NCBI RefSeq assembly: GCF_003952265.1
Contig: NZ_CP034438.1
Coordinates: forward strand, 1,612,001-1,676,000
Origin: Flaviflexus salsibiostraticola
GTDB taxonomy: Bacteria; Actinomycetota; Actinomycetes; Actinomycetales; Actinomycetaceae
DNA length: 64,000 bases
Direction of reading: 5' to 3'
The position numbers were made by a program, and so were the translations under genes. The notes under the pieces were generated by a model, which was not told the origin of the DNA, ran no database searches, and saw only the letters and a list, made by a program, of their open reading frames with translations. How positions within the stretch are numbered: the first letter of the stretch is position 1; the number at the start of each line of letters is the position of its first letter. Shown here piece by piece: positions 1-9,792 of the stretch.

Positions 1-95
1 GGAGCCCGTGAGAGACAACGGCCTCGGGCCGACAGCTTTCTCATCGCGTCACAGCAGACCATGGAGGCAACGGTGCCCGCCCAGCGCACCTCACC

Positions 96-101
96 TAAAC
101 T
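96..101 (+). promoter_or_regulatory. -10 element of a leaderless promoter (TAAACT)
   Basis: TAAACT fits TANNNT and lies exactly six bases before the ATG at 108, so transcription would begin at or next to the start codon. No Shine-Dalgarno sequence and no convincing -35 box is visible. The same arrangement recurs elsewhere in the window. Confidence 0.5.
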
Positions 102-107
102 GTCCAC

Positions 108-2183
108 ATGACTGATCCGAGGCTATGGCTGGAAGATTCGAACGACGTGGCTCTTGAGTGGGTGAAGGAGCGCACCGAGAGGACGCTCGACTCATATCGA
201 GGAAATCGATTCGACGCGAAGCGATCCGCCATCTTCGACATCCTCTCCGCCAAGGACAAGCTGGACCTCGGTACCCTGCGCGGGGATTACGTCTACAACT
301 TCCATACGGATGCGGATCATCCGCGCGGCCTGTGGCGGCGGACCACCCTCGAGAGCTACCTGGACGAGCCCGAGTGGGATGTCCTGCTCGACATTGACTC
401 CCTCGGCCAGGAGGAGGGTGAGTCGTGGGTCTTCGGCGGGGCGAATCTCCGCAGGCCCCTGTTCGACCGCGCCCTTATCACCCTCAAGCCCGGCGGTTCC
501 GATGCGAACGTCGTGCGCGAGTTCGACCTCGACACTCGGACGTTCATCACCGACGGATTCGAGGCGCCCGCCTCGAAGGGCTCGATGTCGTGGATGAGGA
601 GGGATTCCGATGCCGTCCTCATCGCCCGCGACTTCGGCGCGGGCACCCTCACCGACTCCGGGTACCCACGGTCCGTGCGCCTCTGGCGGCGCGGCACCGA
701 TATCGATGACGCGCCGACCATCCTCGAGGGCGAGCGCGAGGACATCCTCGTCTCTGCCAGCCACGATTTCACGCCGGGCTATGAGCGCACCTTCGCGGTG
801 CGTGCCAAGGACTTCCGGGACACGGTCGTCTATGAGGTCGACCATGACACGCTCGAGCTCAAGGAGATTCTCCTGCCGCACAGCGCAGGCGTGGGCACCA
901 TCCGCGACTGGGCCGTCGTCGAGCTGCGATACGACTGGGAGCTCAAGGGCGAGACCTTCCCGGCGGGCTCGCTGCTCGCCCTGCCCTATGAGGATGCGCT
1001 GACGGGCCCCGTCCCGGAGCGGATCGTCAAGATCTTCACGCCCACTCCCCAGGCATCCCTGGCCGGGATGACCGAGATCCAGTCCGGAGTCGTGTTCACG
1101 ACTCTCGACAACGTCCGTTCCCGCGTCTACTTCGCCTCCATCGACACCTGGGAGGTCACCGAGCTCCACCCCGAGCTCGGTGAATTCGACTCGATCGGCG
1201 TCGGCGCCGTCGATCGCGAGAAGGGCGATGCCGTGTGGGTGACGACGACGGGCTTCCTCACGCCGACAACGCTCCTGTACGGGACCGCCTCGAAGGACGG
1301 CCTCGACGTCACGACGGTCCGCTCCACCCCGGAGCGCTTCGACGCCGACGGAATGGTGGTCGACCAGCGATGGGCGGTCTCCGCCGATGGCACGCGGGTG
1401 CCGTACTTCCTCGTCGGGAGCCGGCAGGCGCTCCGTGGCGAGCATCCTGCACGCTGTCTGCTGGATGGGTATGGCGGGTTCGAGGTCTCGCGCACCCCGG
1501 GCTATCTCGGAACGTATGGGAAGGCGTGGCTGGAGGATGGCGGCGTGTACGTGCTCGCCAACATCCGCGGCGGCGGCGAGTTCGGGCCCGCCTGGCACCA
1601 GGCCGCACTCACAAAGAACCGCAAGCGCGCCTATGAGGACTTCGCAGCGGTGGCTCGGGACCTTGTCGCCACGGGGGTGACGACCGTGCCTCAGCTCGCC
1701 GCGATCGGCGGCTCGAACGGCGGCCTCCTCATCGGCAACATGTACACGACCTACCCCGAGCTGTTCGGAGCCCTCGTCACGCGGGTTCCGCTGCTCGATA
1801 TGAAGAGGTTCTCCCACCTGCTGGCCGGCGCGTCATGGATGGACGAGTACGGGAACCCCGACACGGACGACTGGGACTTCCTCCAGCGCTACTCGCCATA
1901 CCACAACGTCGCGGAGGACGGCGAGTATCCGCCGATTCTCGTCATGACATCGACGAAGGACGATCGGGTTCACCCAGGCCACGCGCGGAAGTTCACGGCG
2001 CTCCTAGAAGAGCTTGGGCACAACGTCGAGTACTACGAGAACATCGAGGGCGGACACGCGGGGGCGGCGGATGCCGAGCAGAGCGCGCTCAGCCTGGCAC
2101 TCATCTTCGAGTTCCTCAATCGTCGACTCGCCGAGGGCCCCAGGGCAGAAGAAAAGCCGGCCTCAGCCGACTGCGTCAGATAA
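108..2183 (+). CDS. prolyl oligopeptidase family serine peptidase (S9A)
   Basis: Likely cytosolic serine peptidase that cuts short peptides after proline or a related residue. The 691-residue length suits family S9A, an N-terminal beta-propeller followed by an alpha/beta hydrolase domain from about residue 420. The nucleophile is Ser536 in GGSNGG, the acid is Asp618 or Asp619 in TKDDRV, and the histidine is His650 in EGGHAG, in family order. The oxyanion/substrate segment NIRGGGEFGPAWH is also present. No signal peptide is seen. The start has no Shine-Dalgarno but has a leaderless-type -10 box six bases upstream. The gene converges on and overlaps the small gene on the other strand by 8 nt. 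Oligopeptidase B is an alternative subfamily; substrate specificity is not resolved. Confidence 0.93.
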   Translation: MTDPRLWLEDSNDVALEWVKERTERTLDSYRGNRFDAKRSAIFDILSAKDKLDLGTLRGDYVYNFHTDADHPRGLWRRTTLESYLDEPEWDVLLDIDSLGQEEGESWVFGGANLRRPLFDRALITLKPGGSDANVVREFDLDTRTFITDGFEAPASKGSMSWMRRDSDAVLIARDFGAGTLTDSGYPRSVRLWRRGTDIDDAPTILEGEREDILVSASHDFTPGYERTFAVRAKDFRDTVVYEVDHDTLELKEILLPHSAGVGTIRDWAVVELRYDWELKGETFPAGSLLALPYEDALTGPVPERIVKIFTPTPQASLAGMTEIQSGVVFTTLDNVRSRVYFASIDTWEVTELHPELGEFDSIGVGAVDREKGDAVWVTTTGFLTPTTLLYGTASKDGLDVTTVRSTPERFDADGMVVDQRWAVSADGTRVPYFLVGSRQALRGEHPARCLLDGYGGFEVSRTPGYLGTYGKAWLEDGGVYVLANIRGGGEFGPAWHQAALTKNRKRAYEDFAAVARDLVATGVTTVPQLAAIGGSNGGLLIGNMYTTYPELFGALVTRVPLLDMKRFSHLLAGASWMDEYGNPDTDDWDFLQRYSPYHNVAEDGEYPPILVMTSTKDDRVHPGHARKFTALLEELGHNVEYYENIEGGHAGAADAEQSALSLALIFEFLNRRLAEGPRAEEKPASADCVR

Positions 2184-2406
2184 AGAGGGCGTAGAAGCCG
2201 ACCATGCCGAGAATGACGATCACGGCGAGAACGGACTTCCACACGGGGGGCTTTCGCGGGGTGTAATCGTGTCCAGGCACATATCCTCCGAAGTCGTAGC
2301 CACCAGAGTTCAGGCGCTTCTGTCCGCGGGTTCGATTCGTCAATCCAGGCCTCCCCAAAAGAATAGACAAGGTGGCGCGCAGCGTCCGCGACGTGAGCCG
2401 CGCCAT
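2176..2406 (-). CDS. small single-pass membrane protein, unknown function
   Basis: I do not recognise this 76-residue protein. It has a basic N-terminal half, a Gly/Tyr-rich stretch (GGYDFGGYVPGHDY), then PRKPPVWKSV leading into one C-terminal transmembrane helix that ends at the last residue, so it resembles a tail-anchored protein. The ATG at 2406 is preferred over the ATG at 2415 because TACCAT lies seven bases before it, the leaderless pattern seen elsewhere. Its 3' end overlaps the peptidase gene on the other strand by 8 nt. It could be spurious, but the coherent hydrophobic tail supports it. Confidence 0.5.
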   Translation of the reverse strand: MARLTSRTLRATLSILLGRPGLTNRTRGQKRLNSGGYDFGGYVPGHDYTPRKPPVWKSVLAVIVILGMVGFYALFI

Positions 2407-2630
2407 TCCACCCATGGTACTGTGCCCGACCGAGAATGACCTAGAAACCGGCGGGTTCCGTCGATCCTCGCTGTAGCAGAAAGCAACGTAGCGATCTTCA
2501 TGCCATAGTGAGCGCTGGTCACATCATGGCCTCCCGGTGGGACAGGCTGATCGCACGCCGAGATTGCATACCGCCCTGATGAGGGCCGTTTTACGCTTGT
2601 TCACGCGCCATCGAGCCTTTGTGTCATCCC

Positions 2631-2659
2631 TTGTGGGCGGCGTCACGCTGGCATAGTCT
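2631..2659 (+). promoter_or_regulatory. candidate sigma-70-type promoter for the alcohol dehydrogenase
   Basis: TTGTGG at 2631-2636 and TAGTCT at 2654-2659 are 17 bases apart. They lie about 40 bases before the start at 2698, which has its own GGAAGG Shine-Dalgarno. The -35 match is partial, so this is a moderate call. Confidence 0.4.
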
Positions 2660-2697
2660 CAAAGGACTACTTCACCTCCAATGACGGAAGGGTCTCA

Positions 2698-3726
2698 ATG
2701 AAGGCAGTAAGAATCCACAAGTATCACGAGATGCCGAAGCTCGACGAGGTTCCGGAGCCGGAGATCACCGGCCCCTGGGATGTCATCGTCAAGGTCGGCG
2801 CGGCAGGCCTGTGTCGAACAGACCTCCACATTATTGAAGGGCAGTGGGATCCGATCCAGAACCCCACGCTCCCCTACATCCTGGGTCATGAGAACGCCGG
2901 CTGGGTGCATGCAGTCGGCCCCGCTGTCACCAACGTCGAGGTTGGCGACACGGTCATCATGCATCCGCTCGTCACATGCGGGCTGTGCCCCGAGTGCCGT
3001 CGCGGCAACGACTCGCACTGCTCGAACTCGTCCTTCCCCGGCCTCAACGCTGAGGGCGGCATGGCCGAGTACATGCTGACCAATGCGCGCGCCGTGGTGA
3101 AGCTCGATCCGAAGCTGCAGCCGCGGGACATCGCCGCACTGGCGGATGCCGGTCTCACGGCCTACCACGCGGTTCGCAAGACCGTTCCGAAGCTCCATCC
3201 CGGCACTCACGTTGTCGTCATGGGCTCCGGCGGCCTCGGCCACATCGGCATCCAGTCGCTTCTCGCACTGACCCCGGCCCAGATCACTGTGGTCGACAAG
3301 TCGGAGGCGGCACTCGAGCTCGCGAAGAGCCTCGGCGCTCATCACACCGTGCTGAGCACGGATGATGAGACTGTCATCAAGCAGGTCCATGACATCACCG
3401 GCGGCGGCGCCCACGTTGTTCTGGACTTCATCGCGGAGATGGGCATGGAGCTCCTTGGCCCCCAGCTCATCCGCAACCAGGGTGACTACTACGTCATCGG
3501 CTACGGCGGCATGGTGAAGATCGAGACCCTCTCGATCATCTCCCGCGAGATCAACGTCATCGGCAACCTTGTCGGCACGTACGAGGATCTCGTTCAGCTC
3601 ATGACGCTCACAGCAGAGGGCAAGATCTCCCTTCACACATCCGTCTACGACCTTGCGGCGTATGCGGATGCGATCAACGACCTCGACAACGGTCGACTGG
3701 TCGGTCGCGGAATCCTCGTTCCGTAA
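2698..3726 (+). CDS. zinc-dependent NAD(P) alcohol dehydrogenase (MDR family)
   Basis: Medium-chain, zinc-dependent alcohol dehydrogenase, 342 residues, that would oxidise primary or secondary alcohols or reduce aldehydes and ketones with NAD(P). Catalytic zinc ligands are expected at the Cys in GLCRTDLH and the His in GHENAGW. The structural zinc site is the four-cysteine run CGLCPECRRGNDSHC. The Rossmann fold carries GSGGLGHIGIQ near residue 177. The sequence resembles the secondary ADH-A type of Rhodococcus more than class III enzymes. GGAAGG at 2686-2691 sets the ATG. The gene stands alone, with a strong hairpin terminator 14 bases after the stop. The exact substrate cannot be read from sequence. 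Confidence 0.92.
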   Translation: MKAVRIHKYHEMPKLDEVPEPEITGPWDVIVKVGAAGLCRTDLHIIEGQWDPIQNPTLPYILGHENAGWVHAVGPAVTNVEVGDTVIMHPLVTCGLCPECRRGNDSHCSNSSFPGLNAEGGMAEYMLTNARAVVKLDPKLQPRDIAALADAGLTAYHAVRKTVPKLHPGTHVVVMGSGGLGHIGIQSLLALTPAQITVVDKSEAALELAKSLGAHHTVLSTDDETVIKQVHDITGGGAHVVLDFIAEMGMELLGPQLIRNQGDYYVIGYGGMVKIETLSIISREINVIGNLVGTYEDLVQLMTLTAEGKISLHTSVYDLAAYADAINDLDNGRLVGRGILVP

Positions 3727-3740
3727 CCACCGGGTAGTCA

Positions 3741-3770
3741 GTGGCGGCAGGGCTGATGCCCTGCCGCCAC
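3741..3770 (+). terminator. intrinsic terminator, 13-bp perfect stem
   Basis: GTGGCGGCAGGGC at 3741-3753 pairs perfectly with 3758-3770 around a TGAT loop and is followed by TCTTCATATT. It ends the alcohol dehydrogenase transcript. Confidence 0.85.
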
Positions 3771-3969
3771 TCTTCATATTCCCCACAATCCGCGGCGAGC
3801 AGTCGGCCCGTGAGCGCCAACTTCTGACACAGAGATTCATTGTGAGCGGAAGCGCATCCGTCGAGAAACGCCATGACCATGACTCTCATTCCGTGGAGAT
3901 AAAGTCCCAATGTGCCCTTTCCAGCGGATACGGTGACCTAAGACAACCCCCTGAACTCGGAGAGCCTCG

Positions 3970-4731
3970 ATGATGACCCGCATGTCTGTCGCACTGATTG
4001 CCCTCGGCGCCCTTACCCTCGCCGGCTGCTCCTCCGTTGAGGAGGCCGCGCCAGCAGCCTCCATCGAAGAGACCGCGACGTCCCCCGAACCGACATCAGC
4101 GGCGGAAGAGACGGCAGCGGCCCCCACGGAAGCTCTACCAAGTCCCGAAGCTGCGCCGGAGCCTCAGCCCGCCCCGGTCCCTGCGCCGCCCGCACCGGCA
4201 CCCGCCCCAGTTCCTGAGGCGGCCGCACCCGCAGCCCCAGCGCCCGCGAATCCTCCGGCCAACACCTCCAAGTTCGGCCCCACGGTCAAGAACGGTCGCG
4301 GCAATGTCGTGAAGAGCATTGGACAGCTCGCGGGATATGACCAAACTGCTTCCGGGAACATGACCGTGGAATTCAGAGTCACTGGAATCCGGCCGAACTT
4401 CCAGTGCACCAGCAGCTACTCCGGTCCATCACTCAACGGCAACTACATTGCCGTCTCGTTTGAGGTTGAGACGTTGCCGTCGCTCGCGGAGGCTCCCGTT
4501 CCAGCGTTCCACCTCAGCGAATACAACATGGCCATCCTCTCCCCCAGCGGCGTCCTCGAGAACGATTCCGTTGGAAATGCGCCCTGGTGCCTTCAGGATT
4601 CTGAGGAGCTGCCCTGGGGCATAGGCCCTGGCCAGAAGGCGTACGGCACGATCGTCCTGGACAGCGCACACACCTCAGGCAGCCTCCTCATCGCCCTCCC
4701 TGGAGGAGCCAGATGGGAGTGGACATTCTGA
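3970..4731 (+). CDS. secreted lipoprotein with Pro/Ala-rich stalk, unknown C-terminal domain
   Basis: Exported lipoprotein of 253 residues. A signal peptide ends in the lipobox LAGC, with the lipidated residue at Cys20. Residues about 22-95 form a long Glu/Pro/Ala stalk (for example APAPVPEAAAPAAPAPA) likely to span the cell wall. From about residue 98 a compact, beta-rich domain follows with two cysteines (QCTSSY and WCLQDSE) that may form a disulfide outside the cell. It looks somewhat like DUF4352-type beta-sandwich lipoproteins, but I would not assign it. GGAGAG at 3959-3964, five bases from the ATG, supports the start. Function unknown. Confidence 0.85.
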   Translation: MMTRMSVALIALGALTLAGCSSVEEAAPAASIEETATSPEPTSAAEETAAAPTEALPSPEAAPEPQPAPVPAPPAPAPAPVPEAAAPAAPAPANPPANTSKFGPTVKNGRGNVVKSIGQLAGYDQTASGNMTVEFRVTGIRPNFQCTSSYSGPSLNGNYIAVSFEVETLPSLAEAPVPAFHLSEYNMAILSPSGVLENDSVGNAPWCLQDSEELPWGIGPGQKAYGTIVLDSAHTSGSLLIALPGGARWEWTF

Positions 4732-4759
4732 GTCCGGCGCTCTCAGCAGCAGAGACGGC

Positions 4760-5674
4760 CTAGAATTCGGGATTGTCTGGATCGAAGACCCACGGCTCTC
4801 TCGAGATGCGATCCAGCTCGAGCTGCTCGAGGAAGTCGACACCATTGTCACTCTCGATGCCGAGCGAACGCGAGATGAGGGAGAAGATCTGCGCTGTCTG
4901 CCATCCCAACTCGTGGAGCTGTCCGAGCGTGACGGCCCCGTCCCTCTTGGCGAGCCTCTGACCATTCGTGTTGAGCACGAGCGGGACGTGGATGTAGTCC
5001 GGACTCTCAAACCCGAGCAGCCGCTGAAGGTACACCTGACGGGGTGTTGACTCGAGCAGATCGTCTGCTCGGACCACCTGTCGGACCATCTGATGCTCGT
5101 CATCGACCACGGCCACGAGGTTGTACGCATAAGCACCATCACCCCGCCGAACGACGAAGTCGTCGATGTATCCGGTGTATTCGCCACACACACGATCGGT
5201 GATGGTCAGCGCCTCACCCGAGGTGCGCAGTCGCAGCGCCGGCCCCCGGTCCAGAGGGGCGAGCTTCTCACGCCCGGCCTCTCGCTCACTGGCCGACAGA
5301 TCCCGACACGTCCCGGGGTAGGCTCCCGGCGGCGCGTGCGGGGCACGCGGGGCGTCACGGATATCGGCGCGGGTGCAGTAGCACTCGTACAGAAGATCCT
5401 TCTCGAGCAACCGGTCGACGACCTCGGCGTAGGCAGCGGTACGCTCGGACTGAAAGAGCACGTCACCGTCCCAGTCGATGCCGATCGCGGCCAGGTCGGA
5501 AAGCTGGGAATCGACGTATTCCAGGCGGCACCTCTCGTCGAGGTCCTCCACCCTCATGACGAATCCGAGGCCGGCCCTGCGGGCGCAGGCCCAGGCGATG
5601 AGGGCGGTGCGGAGGTTGCCGAGATGGAGGTCGCCACTGGGCGAGGGCGCATAGCGGCCCGCTGCGTCGGTCAT
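4760..5674 (-). CDS. gluQ: glutamyl-Q tRNA(Asp) synthetase
   Basis: Truncated class I glutamyl-tRNA synthetase paralogue, 304 residues, that attaches glutamate to queuosine at position 34 of tRNA(Asp). It has the Rossmann catalytic domain but no anticodon-binding domain. Visible are YAPSPSGDLHLGN (HIGH-like), the zinc ligands in ECYCTRADI and YPGTC, and LAKRDG in place of KMSKS. The ATG at 5674 is chosen because GGAGG lies six bases before it; the GTG one codon upstream is less well placed. It runs on its own from the minus strand. Presence of this enzyme implies that the cell makes or salvages queuosine, whose genes are not in the window. Confidence 0.92.
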   Translation of the reverse strand: MTDAAGRYAPSPSGDLHLGNLRTALIAWACARRAGLGFVMRVEDLDERCRLEYVDSQLSDLAAIGIDWDGDVLFQSERTAAYAEVVDRLLEKDLLYECYCTRADIRDAPRAPHAPPGAYPGTCRDLSASEREAGREKLAPLDRGPALRLRTSGEALTITDRVCGEYTGYIDDFVVRRGDGAYAYNLVAVVDDEHQMVRQVVRADDLLESTPRQVYLQRLLGFESPDYIHVPLVLNTNGQRLAKRDGAVTLGQLHELGWQTAQIFSLISRSLGIESDNGVDFLEQLELDRISREPWVFDPDNPEF

Positions 5675-5715
5675 CACTCACCTCCAGAGGCAAGGATAAT
5701 GGAAGGATTGTTGAA

Positions 5716-5748
5716 CGAGCAGAGCCGCCCCGTGGGCGGCTCTGCTCG
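5716..5748 (-). terminator. terminator of the dnaK-grpE-dnaJ-hspR operon
   Basis: A 15-bp perfect stem (5716-5730 with 5734-5748, 3-base loop) lies between hspR and gluQ. On the minus strand it is followed by TTCAACAATCC, a weak U-tract. It would end the chaperone transcript just before gluQ. Confidence 0.8.
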
Positions 5749-5779
5749 AGTCCTGCATCGCTTTACGGCCGTCACGCGC

Positions 5780-6235
5780 TTACTGCCTCGGTCGCCAGAT
5801 CACGAGAGCGGAGCCGCTTCGTCGAGTGTCGGCCGGTGGGCGCTCGCCGCGCGACAGCGCGATGATCGACCCATCCTGGGTTGCGGCGAAGACGCGCCCT
5901 TCGACCGCCTCCTTCTCGAGGAGCATGGTCTTGAGGCGGTCGAGCGCCGACTTCAGACGGCCGTTCTCCCGCCTGAGCCTCTTGACCTCATGCTCGAGCT
6001 TGAGGATGCGGGAGATGCCGGCGAGGTTGATGCCCTCCTCCTGGGAGAGCTGCTGGATCTCCTGCAGCGCCTCAACGTCGTTGAGGGAGTAGCGGCGGCC
6101 ACCGCCCTTTGTCCGGGAGGCGACGACGAGTCCGAGCCGGTCGTACTGACGAACGGTCTGGGCATGCATCCCCGCCATCTGCGCCGCGATCGAGACGGAG
6201 AAGACGGGTTCGTTCCTGGACAGGGAGGGGCTCAT
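5780..6235 (-). CDS. hspR: HspR, MerR-family heat-shock repressor
   Basis: Transcriptional repressor of the dnaK operon, 151 residues. The N-terminal MerR-type winged helix has the family hallmarks [20 protein letters not shown] and GGGRRYS. Residues about 78-110 form a leucine-rich coiled coil ([19 protein letters not shown]). In actinobacteria HspR binds HAIR boxes together with DnaK as co-repressor, and a HAIR-like site lies ahead of dnaK here. It is the last gene of the operon. Its ATG overlaps the dnaJ stop by 4 nt (ATGA), so translation is probably coupled. Confidence 0.95.
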   Translation of the reverse strand: MSPSLSRNEPVFSVSIAAQMAGMHAQTVRQYDRLGLVVASRTKGGGRRYSLNDVEALQEIQQLSQEEGINLAGISRILKLEHEVKRLRRENGRLKSALDRLKTMLLEKEAVEGRVFAATQDGSIIALSRGERPPADTRRSGSALVIWRPRQ

Positions 6236-7230
6236 GACACCTTCGCCATCCTCGCGAAGTCAGCACGCGGGTCAGCGTCGCCGGTCGCCTGATGGAAGGC
6301 CTCGACGGCCTCCTTGGCCTCGTTCGACAGCTTCTTGGGCACGACGATCTTGAGCGTGACCAGCATGTCCCCCGGGGTCCCCTTGCCCTTGACCCCGCGG
6401 CCACGCACCCGCAGCGTCGTCCCTGAGGACGAGCCGGCGGGGATCTTCACGGTGACGGAGTCGCCGTGAACCGTGGGCACCTGGACCTGAGCGCCGAGCG
6501 CCGCCTCCGAGAAGGAGACCGGCAGCGTCATCTTGACGTTCTTGCCGTCCAGCTCGAAGACCGGGTGCTTCTCGACCGAGATCGTGAGGATGAGGTCGCC
6601 GGGCTCGCCGCCGCCCTCACCGGGCTGGCCCTTGCCCCGCAGACGGATCTTCTGACCGTCGTGGACGCCGGCCGGGATCCGCGCCGTGAAGCGCTTGCCA
6701 TAGTTCGAGACCTGGACGGTCGTGCCGGACACCGCCTGGGCGAGCGAGATCGACGTCGAGGCGGTCTCATCGGCACCCTTCTGGGGTCGGCGGCCGTAGC
6801 CGCCCCGGCCGAAGCCCTGCCCGCCGAAGGGGCTGCCGCCCCCGCCACCGCCGAACATGCCGGACAGAATGTCCTCAAAGCCGCCCGCACCGGTCGTGTG
6901 GGTGCGTGCTCCGCCCCCGCCGAACATCGACGAGAAGACGTCTTCGAAGCCACCGCCGCCGCCCGCACCGCCTGCGGAGAAGCGGGCACCGCCCGCGCCC
7001 ATCGCGCGGATCGCGTCGTACTGCTTGCGCTCCTCGGGATCCGAGAGGACGGCGTATGCCTCACCGACGTCTTTGAATCTGCTCTCCGCAGCCGCGTCAC
7101 CCGGGTTCTTGTCCGGATGGTGGGTGCGCGCGAGCTTGCGGTAGGCCTTCTTGATCTGGTCCTCGGTCGCGTCCTTCGGAACGCCGAGCACCTTGTAGAA
7201 GTCCTTGGTCAGCCAATCCTGACTAGCCAT
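6232..7230 (-). CDS. dnaJ: DnaJ co-chaperone without zinc finger (CbpA-like)
   Basis: J-domain co-chaperone, 332 residues, that stimulates the DnaK ATPase and delivers clients. The J domain is at residues about 8-75 with the HPD motif in [10 protein letters not shown], followed by a long Gly/Phe-rich segment to about residue 150, then the two C-terminal beta-sandwich client-binding domains ([16 protein letters not shown] and [16 protein letters not shown]). No CxxCxGxG zinc-finger repeats are present, so this is a type II protein, although it occupies the operon position often held by a zinc-finger DnaJ. It lies 56 bases after grpE and overlaps hspR by 4 nt. Confidence 0.95.
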   Translation of the reverse strand: MASQDWLTKDFYKVLGVPKDATEDQIKKAYRKLARTHHPDKNPGDAAAESRFKDVGEAYAVLSDPEERKQYDAIRAMGAGGARFSAGGAGGGGGFEDVFSSMFGGGGARTHTTGAGGFEDILSGMFGGGGGGSPFGGQGFGRGGYGRRPQKGADETASTSISLAQAVSGTTVQVSNYGKRFTARIPAGVHDGQKIRLRGKGQPGEGGGEPGDLILTISVEKHPVFELDGKNVKMTLPVSFSEAALGAQVQVPTVHGDSVTVKIPAGSSSGTTLRVRGRGVKGKGTPGDMLVTLKIVVPKKLSNEAKEAVEAFHQATGDADPRADFARMAKVS

Positions 7231-7286
7231 GGCGCATCACCTTTCTCGATCGTGTGCCGGGCCGCTGGGCGGCCCGGCACTGACCG

Positions 7287-7925
7287 TCACTGCGGAGAGA
7301 CAACGCCCACCCGTGCGGGGCGGAGAACCTTGTCTCCCATCTTGTATCCGGGCTGGATGAGGGTGCCGATCTGCTCGGACTCCACATCCTCAGAGGGGGT
7401 GTTCATGAGCGCGTCGTGGATCTCTGGTTCGAACGGCTCGCCGACCGCCCCGAATCGCACAAGCTGGTAGTTCGTCGCGAGGGTGTTCTCCACCTTCGTG
7501 GCGATCTGGCCGGCCGGGCCCTCGAGGTCATTGTGCTGCCGGGCCAGCTCGATGTCATCGAGGACGGACAGGAGCGTCTCGAGGACGGAGGCGATGCCGG
7601 CCTGCTTCTGGGCGGCGGCCTCCGACTTCGAGCGTCGGACGTACGCGTTGTACTCGTGGGAGACGTTGTAGACGTCGGCGCGAGCGCGGGCGAGCTGATC
7701 CTCGAGATCGACGATCTTCGCCTGAGCGGCATCGAGGGGATCGATTTCGGCCACCTCAGAATGCGGGCCGTCGCCGGCCGGCTCGGGGGCCGCGGCCTCA
7801 GCCGCGGGCCCCTCACCGGACTCAGTCCGATCCGACGCAGCCTGCGCTGCGGGATCCAGCTGAGTCTCGTCCACTCCGCCAGAGTCCTCGGAGATCATCT
7901 CGTCGGGCGTCTGGTTGTCATTCAC
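7287..7925 (-). CDS. grpE: GrpE nucleotide exchange factor
   Basis: Nucleotide exchange factor of DnaK, 212 residues. An acidic, Ala/Glu-rich and probably disordered N-terminus (about residues 1-60) precedes a long helical dimerisation region. The C-terminal beta domain ends in the family signature [19 protein letters not shown]. The ATG overlaps the dnaK stop codon by 4 nt (ATGA), indicating coupled translation in the order dnaK, grpE, dnaJ, hspR. Confidence 0.95.
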   Translation of the reverse strand: MNDNQTPDEMISEDSGGVDETQLDPAAQAASDRTESGEGPAAEAAAPEPAGDGPHSEVAEIDPLDAAQAKIVDLEDQLARARADVYNVSHEYNAYVRRSKSEAAAQKQAGIASVLETLLSVLDDIELARQHNDLEGPAGQIATKVENTLATNYQLVRFGAVGEPFEPEIHDALMNTPSEDVESEQIGTLIQPGYKMGDKVLRPARVGVVSPQ

Positions 7926-9775
7926 TTGTCGTTACCATCCTCGTCGTCGACAACCTCGGCGTCGACAATATCCTCGTCGCCCTCAGCAGGCTCCTGTCCG
8001 GAGCCCTCCGGGGTGCCGGCATCCTGCTGGGCGTAGAGCGCCTCGCCGATCTTCTGCGACTTCTCGGTCAGGGTCTCGTTGGCCGTCTTGATGGCCTCGA
8101 CATCCTCGCCCTCGAGCGCGGACTTCAGGTCGTCGACAGCGCCCTGGACATCGGAGACGAGAGCATCGTCGAGCTTGTCCTTGTTCTCCTTGAGGAGCTT
8201 CTCGATGGAGTATGCCTGCTGCTCGGCGAGGTTGCGGAGCTCAGCCTCCTCCTTGCGCTTGGCGTCCTCGGCCGCGTGGGCCTCGGCCTCCTTGATCATG
8301 CGGTCGATCTCGTCCTTCGGCAGGGCCGAGCCGCCCGTGATCGTCATCGACTGCTCCTTGCCGGTGCCGCGGTCCTTGGCGGACACGTGGACGATACCGT
8401 TGGCGTCGATGTCGAAGGTGACCTCAACCTGGGGCATGCCGCGCGGGGCGGGTGCGATTCCGGTGAGCTCGAAGGTGCCGAGCGGCTTGTTGTCGCGGGC
8501 GAACTCGCGCTCACCCTGGTAGACCTGGATGAGGACCGACGGCTGGTTGTCCTCCGCGGTCGAGAAGACCTCGGAGCGCTTGGTCGGGATCGCGGTGTTG
8601 CGCTCGATGAGCTTCGTCATGACGCCGCCCTTCGTCTCGATACCGAGCGAGAGGGGGGTGACGTCGATGAGGAGGACGTCCTTGCGGTCACCGGTGATGA
8701 CGCCAGCCTGGAGGGCGGCGCCGACGGCGACGACCTCATCCGGGTTCACAGACTTGTTCGGCTCCTTGCCACCCGTGAGCTCCTTGACGACCTCGGTCAC
8801 CATGGGCATACGCGTCGAACCGCCGACGAGGACGACGTGGTCGATCTCGCTCAGCTTGATGCCCGCATCCCTGATCACGTTGTTGAAGGGGACCTTCGTG
8901 CGCTCGAGCAGGTCGCTCGTCATGTCCTCGAACTTGGCGCGCGTGAGCTTCTCATCGAGGTGCAGCGGGCCGTTCTCGGTCTGCGAGAGGTACTGGAGGG
9001 TGATGTTCGTCGAGGTGGCGGAGGAGAGTTCCTTCTTCGCCTGCTCGGCGGCCTCCTTGAGACGCTGAAGCGCGATCTTATCCTTCGACAGGTCAACGCC
9101 GTAGTTGTTCTTCGCCTGGCCGACGAGCCAGTCGACGATCTTCTGATCCCAGTCGTCACCGCCGAGGCGGTTGTCGCCGTTGGTCGCACGGACCTGAATG
9201 GTGGAGAAGTCGTCATCGTCCTTGCCGACTTCGAGCAGGGACACGTCGAACGTGCCACCGCCGAGGTCGAAGACGAGGATGAGCTCGTCCTCCTTGCCCT
9301 TCTCCAGGCCGTAGGCCAGAGCGGCCGCCGTGGGCTCGTTGACGATGCGCTGCACGTTGAGGCCGGCGATCTGGCCGGCGTCCTTCGTGGCCTGGCGCTC
9401 GGCGTCGTTGAAGTAGGCGGGCACGGTGATGACCGCGTCGGTAACCTCTTCGCCGAGGTAGGCCTCAGCATCGTTCTTCAGCTTCGTGAGAATGAAGGCA
9501 GAGATCTGCTGCGGGGTGTACTTCTTGTCGTCGATGGCGACAGTCCAGTCCGTGCCCATGTGGCGCTTGACCGACTGGACGGTGCGCTCAACGTTCGTGA
9601 CGGCCTGGCGCTTGGCGATCTCGCCGACGAGAACCTCGCCCGACTTCGAGAAGCCGACGACGGACGGGGTGGTGCGCGAGCCCTCTGCGTTCGCGATGAC
9701 GGTGGGTTCGCCGCCCTCGAGGACAGCAACGCACGAGTTCGTGGTGCCGAGGTCGATGCCTACTGCACGTGCCAT
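7922..9775 (-). CDS. dnaK: DnaK (Hsp70) chaperone
   Basis: ATP-driven Hsp70 chaperone, 617 residues. The ATPase domain shows the three family signatures: [15 protein letters not shown] near the start, [12 protein letters not shown] as [17 protein letters not shown], and [11 protein letters not shown]. The substrate-binding domain follows after the acidic linker [19 protein letters not shown], and an acidic C-terminal tail ends the protein. First gene of the heat-shock operon. GGAAGGAGAT lies close before the ATG. Regulation is likely through HspR at the HAIR-like box at 9884-9904 upstream. Confidence 0.98.
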   Translation of the reverse strand: MARAVGIDLGTTNSCVAVLEGGEPTVIANAEGSRTTPSVVGFSKSGEVLVGEIAKRQAVTNVERTVQSVKRHMGTDWTVAIDDKKYTPQQISAFILTKLKNDAEAYLGEEVTDAVITVPAYFNDAERQATKDAGQIAGLNVQRIVNEPTAAALAYGLEKGKEDELILVFDLGGGTFDVSLLEVGKDDDDFSTIQVRATNGDNRLGGDDWDQKIVDWLVGQAKNNYGVDLSKDKIALQRLKEAAEQAKKELSSATSTNITLQYLSQTENGPLHLDEKLTRAKFEDMTSDLLERTKVPFNNVIRDAGIKLSEIDHVVLVGGSTRMPMVTEVVKELTGGKEPNKSVNPDEVVAVGAALQAGVITGDRKDVLLIDVTPLSLGIETKGGVMTKLIERNTAIPTKRSEVFSTAEDNQPSVLIQVYQGEREFARDNKPLGTFELTGIAPAPRGMPQVEVTFDIDANGIVHVSAKDRGTGKEQSMTITGGSALPKDEIDRMIKEAEAHAAEDAKRKEEAELRNLAEQQAYSIEKLLKENKDKLDDALVSDVQGAVDDLKSALEGEDVEAIKTANETLTEKSQKIGEALYAQQDAGTPEGSGQEPAEGDEDIVDAEVVDDEDGNDK

Positions 9776-9792
9776 AGTGAATATCTCCTTCC

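Noticed and set aside
192..1817. A 541-codon minus-strand frame opposite the prolyl oligopeptidase
   Set aside because: The composition is low in structure and typical of antisense GC-rich frames; the plus-strand gene has a full catalytic triad.
2325..2345. A T-loop-like GGTTCGATTC, possibly part of a tRNA
   Set aside because: No acceptor stem, anticodon arm or CCA-proximal pairing can be built around it.
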